Source of the DNA: Deltaproteobacteria bacterium RIFOXYA12_FULL_61_11
Lineage (GTDB): Bacteria > Bdellovibrionota_F > JAHFAK01 > YA12-FULL-61-11
Length of the DNA stretch: 6,516 nt
Reading direction: 5' to 3'
Assembly (NCBI GenBank): GCA_001799195.1
Contig: MGSU01000258.1
Coordinates: 1-6,516 of the forward strand
The position numbers and the translations under genes were made by a program. The notes under the pieces were generated by a model that was not told the origin of the DNA, did no database searches, and saw only the letters and a list, made by a program, of their open reading frames with translations. Each line of letters starts with the position of its first letter. Positions within the stretch are counted from its first letter, which is position 1. This document shows, piece by piece, positions 6,223 to 6,516 of this stretch.

Positions 6223-6327
6223 TCACTCACCCTGCTTGCGCCAGACCTTCTCCAACAGGTTCTCGTGCGAGCGCTTGGCGAAAATCGAGGCATTCTGCTC
6301 GGTAGATAATCAAAACCTTGCGGTCAT
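6223..6327 (-). pseudogene. Interrupted micro-reading frame coupled to the upstream gene
   Basis: An ATG at 6327 overlaps the upstream stop (ATGA) and has GGAG 5 bases before it, a textbook coupled start. It reads MTARF and then hits an in-frame TGA (6312-6310). The same frame continues open for 28 codons to TGA at 6225-6223, including EQNASIFAKRSHENLLEKVW. In the 25 codons from GAG (6300) onward, 22 of the third positions are G or C, as expected for a real gene here. Just before this, another frame reads NDRKVLIIY, so a frameshifted join is an alternative to a nonsense codon. It could be a decayed small gene, the frameshifted tail of the upstream gene, or chance. Confidence 0.3.
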
Positions 6328-6516
6328 TGCTTCTCCGCGGTTTCTTCTTCGCTTGGGACTTCTTCCTCCAGGTCGGCGTCACCCTGCAATTCATTGCAGG
6401 TGTGGCCGAAGGTCTTGCGTGCCGTGCACAGGTATATGACGAGGCCCTTATCCCGCACGTAGCGCGTCTCCAACGAATAGGCCGGGCGCTCGAACTCGAG
6501 GCGCTTGACCACCGAG
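6324..6516 (-). CDS. C-terminal end of a probable paralogue of the downstream two-TM protein (5'-partial)
   Basis: The frame is open from the right edge to TGA at 6326-6324, about 64 codons. A GTG at 6512 could serve as a start, but the frame continues past it and the sequence reads as the tail of a longer protein, so I treat it as 5'-truncated. The visible part has VKRLEFERPAY, then RDKGLVIYL, two Cys residues (in YLCTA and HTCNE), and an acidic tail rich in Glu ending ETAEKQ. The VK.L.FER..Y...(R/K)G.V pattern aligns with the C-terminal domain of the gene at 5178-6191, which starts 132 bases downstream on the same strand. The acidic tail is absent from that neighbour. No function can be assigned; paralogy is inferred from roughly ten shared residues in matching order. 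Confidence 0.65.
   Translation of the reverse strand, partial: SVVKRLEFERPAYSLETRYVRDKGLVIYLCTARKTFGHTCNELQGDADLEEEVPSEEETAEKQ

Noticed and set aside
6223-6327. Selenocysteine at the internal TGA of the micro-frame
   Set aside because: No Cys-homologue context or visible SECIS-like hairpin directly after the TGA, and the peptide is very short. A broken frame or sequencing error is simpler.

Overview
The window looks like a bacterial chromosome fragment, and every gene I can support lies on the minus strand. Transcription therefore runs from position 6516 toward 1. The Cys-rich modules in two lipoproteins (CGDGTC...C..CP.DC, and C-x7-C-x5-C) are common in surface proteins of Myxococcota and related former Deltaproteobacteria. 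That lineage is my best guess, but it rests on motif style alone. There are no rRNA or tRNA genes, mobile elements or CRISPR arrays that I can see.

In transcription order: (1) 6516-6324 is the C-terminal end of a gene that enters from outside the window. It ends in an acidic tail and resembles the C-terminus of the next gene. (2) 6323-6192 is a 132-base gap holding a well-placed ribosome-binding site, an ATG overlapping the upstream stop, and a codon-biased but interrupted reading frame. (3) 6191-5178 encodes a secreted, six-cysteine, two-membrane-segment protein of unknown family. (4) 5177-4958 is a GC-rich gap ending in a good sigma70-type promoter. (5) 4957-2522 encodes an 811-residue lipoprotein with Cys modules, an aromatic 11-residue tandem repeat and a C-terminal half of beta-propeller-like blades. 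(6) 2521-2184 is a 338-base gap with small dyads and a 10-bp tandem repeat. (7) 2183-858 encodes a 441-residue lipoprotein with two Cys modules, a Ser/Thr/Asp linker and a probable glycosidase-like TIM barrel. (8) 857-747 is a gap with a promoter whose spacer contains a dyad. (9) 746-1 is the N-terminal three quarters of an integral membrane protein of the lysylphosphatidylglycerol-synthase-TM / UPF0104 flippase-like family, which runs off the left edge.

Four of the five genes have readable N-termini. Three of these encode exported proteins: two lipoproteins and one protein with a cleavable signal peptide. The fourth is a polytopic membrane protein. The window thus reads as a cell-envelope neighbourhood. 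Nothing in it proves a shared pathway, and the two lipoproteins are related only in general layout (lipid anchor, Cys modules, large C-terminal domain). The candidates for something undescribed are the tandem Cys-rich/two-TM family at the right end, the interrupted micro-frame between its two members, and the lipoprotein pair in the middle.
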